Below are positions 60,266-64,000 of a stretch of 64,000 nucleotides of DNA, in pieces (the first letter of the stretch is position 1; each line of letters starts with the position of its first letter). The position numbers were made by a program, and so were the translations under genes. The notes below the pieces were generated by a model, which saw only the letters and a program-made list of their open reading frames with translations, ran no database searches and had not been told where the DNA came from. The stretch is from Ptiloglossa arizonensis (lineage: Eukaryota > Arthropoda > Insecta > Hymenoptera > Colletidae), in NCBI RefSeq assembly GCF_051014685.1, contig NW_027478852.1:62001-126000 (forward strand), written 5' to 3'.

Positions 60266-60601
60266 TTGAGTTTCTCAAGCGTTTCTTACCTCCAAACTGC
60301 CACATCTCGCGAACGGATTGACCAATCCGCAAAATTACTGTTGCATCTGAAAGTAGAAACTCGCCCGATTACAACGGTATGTGTAGTTTTCCCCTAGGCC
60401 GTTCCAGTTATTCGTTTCGAGCATCAGAACTGCGAAAATTTTGAGTTTCTCAAGCGTTTCTTACCTCCAAACTGCCATATCTCGCGAACGGATTGACCAA
60501 TCCGCAAAATTTCTGTTGCATTTGAAAGTAGAAACTCGCCCGATTACAACGGTATGCGCACTTTTCCCCTGGGCCGTTCTAGTTATTCGTTTCGAGCATC
60601 G
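60266..60601 (+). repeat. Two-monomer junction segment
   Basis: These monomers carry AAAATTACTGTTGC and CCGTTCCAGTTATTCG and match about 42781-43095 at an offset of 17,506 bp. They join the tetramer block to the terminal 10-mer array. Confidence 0.75.
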
Positions 60602-62351
60602 GAACTGCGAAAATTTTGAGTTTCTAAAGCGTTTCTTATCTCCAAACTGCCATATCTCGCGAACGGATTGATCAATCCGCAAAATTTCTGTTGCATCTGA
60701 AAGTAGAAACTCGCCCGATTACAACGGTAGGTGTAGTTTTTCCCTAGGCCGTTCTAGTTATTCGTTTCGCGCATCAGAACAGCGAATATTTTGAGTTCCT
60801 CAAGCGTTTCTTACCTCCAAACTGCCAAATCTCGCGAACGGATTGACCAATCCGCAAAATTTCTGTTGCATTTGAAAGTAGAAACTCGCCCGATTACAAC
60901 GGTATGCGCACTTTTCCCCTGGGCCGTTCTAGTTATTCGTTTCGAGCATCGGAACTGCGAAAATTTTGAGTTTCTAAAGCGTTTCTTATCTCCAAACTGC
61001 CATATCTCGCGAACGGATTGATCAATCCGCAAAATTTCTGTTGCATCTGAAAGTAGAAACTCGCCCGATTACAACGGTAGGTGTAGTTTTTCCCTAGGCC
61101 GTTCTAGTTATTCGTTTCGCGCATCAGAACAGCGAAAATTTTGAGTTCCTCAAGCGTTTCTTACCTCCAAACTGCCATATCTCGCGAACGGATTGACCAA
61201 TCCGCAAAATTTCTGTTGCATCTGAAAGTAGAAACTCGCCCGATGACAACGGTGTGTGTAGTTTTCCCCTAGGCCGTTCTAGTTATTTGTTTCGAGCATC
61301 AGCACTGCGAAAATTTTGAGTTTCTCAAGCGTTTCTTACATCCAAACGGCCATATCTCGCGAACGGATTGACCAATCCGCATGATTTCTGTTGCATCTGA
61401 AAGTAGAAACTCGCCCGATTGCAACGCTATGTGTAGTTTTCCCCTAGGCCGTTCTAGTCATTCGTTTCGAGCATCAGAACTGCGAAAATTTTGAGTTTCT
61501 CAAGCGTTTCTTACCTCCAAACTGCCATATCTCGCGAACGGATTGACCAATCCGGAAAATTTCTGTTGCTTCTGAAAGTAGAAACTCGTCTGATTACAAC
61601 GGTATGCGCACTTTTCCCCTGGGCCGTTCTAGTTATTCGTTTCGAGCGTCGGAACTGCGAAAATTTTGAGTTTCTCAAGCGTTTCTTACTTCCAAACTGC
61701 CATATCACGCGAACGTATTGACCAATCCGCAAAATTTCTGTTGCATCTGAAAGTAGAAACTCGCCCGATTACAACGGTATGCGTACTTTTCCCCCAGGCC
61801 TTTCTATTTATTCGTTTCGAGCATCAGAACTGCGAAAATTTTGAGTTTCTCAAGCGTTTCTTACATCCAAACGGCCATATCTCGCGAACGGATTGACCAA
61901 TCCGCATGATTTCTGTTGCATCTGAAAGTAGAAACTCGCCCGTTTACATCGGTATGCGTACTTTTCCCCTAGGCCGTTCCAGTTATTCGTTTCGAGCATC
62001 AGAACTGCGAAAATTTTGAGTTTCTCAAGCGTTTCTTACCTCCAAACTGCCACATCTCGCGAACGGATTGACCAATCCGCAAAATTTCTGTTGCATCTGA
62101 AAGTAGAAACTCGCCCGATTACAACGGTAAGTGTAGTTTTCCCCTAGGCCGTTCCAGTTATTCGTTTCGAGCATCAGAACTGCGAAAATTTTGAGTTTCT
62201 CATGCGTTTCTTACCTCCAAACTGCCATTCCTCGCGAACGGATTGACCAATCCGCAAAATTTCTGTTGCATCTGAAAGTAGAAACTCGCCCGATTACAAC
62301 GCTATGCGTACTTTTCCCCCAGGCCTTTCTATTTATTCGTTTCGAGCATCA
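60602..62351 (+). repeat. 1,750-bp 10-mer HOR, copy 1
   Basis: Landmarks repeat at exactly 1,750 bp (60791 to 62541, 61491 to 63241, 61666 to 63416). Private sites include TTTTTCCCTAGGCC, TTCGCGCATCAGAACAGCG, GCCAAATCTCGCG, GAGCGTCGGAAC, ATATCACGCGAACGTATTG, CCCCCAGGCCTTTCTATTTATTCG and CCATTCCTCGCG. Ten monomers of exactly 175 bp average length make up the unit, so it has no net indels. Inside it, landmarks at 60441 and 60791 show a 350-bp dimer relationship. Confidence 0.92.
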
Positions 62352-64000
62352 GAACTGCGAAAATTTTGAGTTTCTAAAGCGTTTCTTATCTCCAAACTGC
62401 CATATCTCGCGAACGGATTGATCAATCCGCAAAATTTCTGTTGCATCTGAAAGTAGAAACTCGCCCGATTACAACGGTAGGTGTAGTTTTTCCCTAGGCC
62501 GTTCTAGTTATTCGTTTCGCGCATCAGAACAGCGAATATTTTGAGTTCCTCAAGCGTTTCTTACCTCCAAACTGCCAAATCTCGCGAACGGATTGACCAA
62601 TCCGCAAAATTTCTGTTGCATTTGAAAGTAGAAACTCGCCCGATTACAACGGTATGCGCACTTTTCCCCTGGGCCGTTCTAGTTATTCGTTTCGAGCATC
62701 GGAACTGCGAAAATTTTGAGTTTCTAAAGCGTTTCTTATCTCCAAACTGCCATATCTCGCGAACGGATTGATCAATCCGCAAAATTTCTGTTGCATCTGA
62801 AAGTAGAAACTCGCCCGATTACAACGGTAGGTGTAGTTTTTCCCTAGGCCGTTCTAGTTATTCGTTTCGCGCATCAGAACAGCGAAAATTTTGAGTTCCT
62901 CAAGCGTTTCTTACCTCCAAACTGCCATATCTCGCGAACGGATTGACCAATCCGCAAAATTTCTGTTGCATCTGAAAGTAGAAACTCGCCCGATGACAAC
63001 GGTGTGTGTAGTTTTCCCCTAGGCCGTTCTAGTTATTTGTTTCGAGCATCAGCACTGCGAAAATTTTGAGTTTCTCAAGCGTTTCTTACATCCAAACGGC
63101 CATATCTCGCGAACGGATTGACCAATCCGCATGATTTCTGTTGCATCTGAAAGTAGAAACTCGCCCGATTGCAACGCTATGTGTAGTTTTCCCCTAGGCC
63201 GTTCTAGTCATTCGTTTCGAGCATCAGAACTGCGAAAATTTTGAGTTTCTCAAGCGTTTCTTACCTCCAAACTGCCATATCTCGCGAACGGATTGACCAA
63301 TCCGGAAAATTTCTGTTGCTTCTGAAAGTAGAAACTCGTCTGATTACAACGGTATGCGCACTTTTCCCCTGGGCCGTTCTAGTTATTCGTTTCGAGCGTC
63401 GGAACTGCGAAAATTTTGAGTTTCTCAAGCGTTTCTTACTTCCAAACTGCCATATCACGCGAACGTATTGACCAATCCGCAAAATTTCTGTTGCATCTGA
63501 AAGTAGAAACTCGCCCGATTACAACGGTATGCGTACTTTTCCCCCAGGCCTTTCTATTTATTCGTTTCGAGCATCAGAACTGCGAAAATTTTGAGTTTCT
63601 CAAGCGTTTCTTACATCCAAACGGCCATATCTCGCGAACGGATTGACCAATCCGCATGATTTCTGTTGCATCTGAAAGTAGAAACTCGCCCGTTTACATC
63701 GGTATGCGTACTTTTCCCCTAGGCCGTTCCAGTTATTCGTTTCGAGCATCAGAACTGCGAAAATTTTGAGTTTCTCAAGCGTTTCTTACCTCCAAACTGC
63801 CACATCTCGCGAACGGATTGACCAATCCGCAAAATTTCTGTTGCATCTGAAAGTAGAAACTCGCCCGATTACAACGGTAAGTGTAGTTTTCCCCTAGGCC
63901 GTTCCAGTTATTCGTTTCGAGCATCAGAACTGCGAAAATTTTGAGTTTCTCATGCGTTTCTTACCTCCAAACTGCCATTCCTCGCGAACGGATTGACCAA
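62352..64000 (+). repeat. 1,750-bp 10-mer HOR, copy 2, cut by window end
   Basis: About 1,649 bp of the second copy are present. Comparing private sites line by line against 60602-62250, I found no difference, although a base-by-base alignment was not possible by eye. This makes it one of the most homogeneous, and therefore probably youngest, duplications here. It may continue past the window. Confidence 0.9.

Larger units (their letters stand above)
1..64000. repeat. Tandem satellite array, ~175-bp monomer, ~366 head-to-tail copies
   Basis: Every part of the window can be read as the same ~175-bp unit in the same orientation; I found no inverted segment and no interrupting non-satellite sequence. 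Copies differ by substitutions at a limited set of sites and by 1-bp indels, giving 174-, 175- and 176-bp forms. A monomer length close to a nucleosome repeat and a multi-level order of variants are typical of centromeric or pericentromeric satellites (family knowledge); a centromeric role here is inference. A hand consensus is about 45% G+C, C-rich on this strand (46 C, 32 G). The array runs off both ends, so its full size is unknown. I do not recognise the family by name. Confidence 0.98.

Noticed and set aside
1..64000. CRISPR array
   Set aside because: Repeats are about 175 bp and directly adjacent, with no unique spacers, no short conserved repeat and no cas genes.
1..64000. Human or primate alpha satellite
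   Set aside because: The similar unit length and HOR organisation are suggestive, but the period is 175 rather than 171 bp and I see no alphoid sequence landmarks or canonical CENP-B box.
1..64000. rRNA spacer, tRNA or 5S repeat array
   Set aside because: No tRNA-like A/B box with cloverleaf, 5S-like or other RNA gene could be recognised in the monomer. Lengths between variants are uniform, with no conserved genic core.
1..64000. Embedded transposon or retroelement
   Set aside because: I found no target-site duplication, terminal repeat, polyA tail or coding remnant. All discontinuities are whole-monomer changes in phase.
49..64000. Telomeric or microsatellite repeats
   Set aside because: No short simple-sequence runs such as TTAGGG, TTTAGGG or TTAGG tandem copies were seen. 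GGTGTGTGTAG variants are point changes in the monomer.

Overview
The whole 64 kb window is one uninterrupted satellite DNA array. A monomer of about 175 bp repeats head to tail in a single orientation from the first base to the last, roughly 366 times. The estimate comes from equivalent monomer positions at 268 and 63416, which lie 63,148 bp apart: 361 monomers minus a net 27 bp of small indels. I see no gene, tRNA, rRNA, transposon, CRISPR array or unique-sequence island, and both window edges cut through the array. This points to a eukaryotic chromosome, most plausibly centromeric or other heterochromatic satellite. The species cannot be named from the sequence and I do not recognise the family. 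The monomer is not CpG-depleted: my hand-written consensus has 13 CpG in 175 bp, about 1.5 times expectation. That fits a lineage or locus with little germline CpG methylation, but it is weak taxonomic evidence.

Monomers fall into linked sequence variants, and the order of variants repeats at several scales (higher-order repeats, HORs). Region by region: 1-1115 is a 524-bp trimer block. 1116-4965 is an irregular mosaic. 4966-9220 is a 2,098-bp 12-mer in tandem, nested in a 5,941-bp 34-mer whose two copies fill about 5300-17181. 17182-19584 is a mosaic with a 1,048-bp 6-mer. 19585-25703 is a 2,798-bp 16-mer, with two copies and part of a third. About 24.4-38.0 kb is a super-unit whose period falls from 32 to 25 to 21 monomers, with a 1,400-bp 8-mer nested at about 26.0-28.8 kb. 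38.6-41.4 kb is another 1,400-bp 8-mer. 41.4-43.8 kb is mosaic. 43.8-55.5 kb is a super-unit whose landmark spacing falls 26, 20, 14 monomers. 55.5-58.9 kb is mosaic. 58.9-60.3 kb is a 700-bp tetramer pair. 60.6-64.0 kb is a 1,750-bp 10-mer pair that looks almost identical between copies.

Within each monomer the clearest structures are a palindrome (perfect over 16 bp in one variant class), a short hairpin-forming dyad, and a degenerate CENP-B-box-like stretch on the minus strand. Nothing here encodes a protein system. The interest lies in the record of in-register unequal exchange and patchy conversion, and in the possible centromeric role. Block boundaries were found by eye from shared variants and are good to about one monomer.
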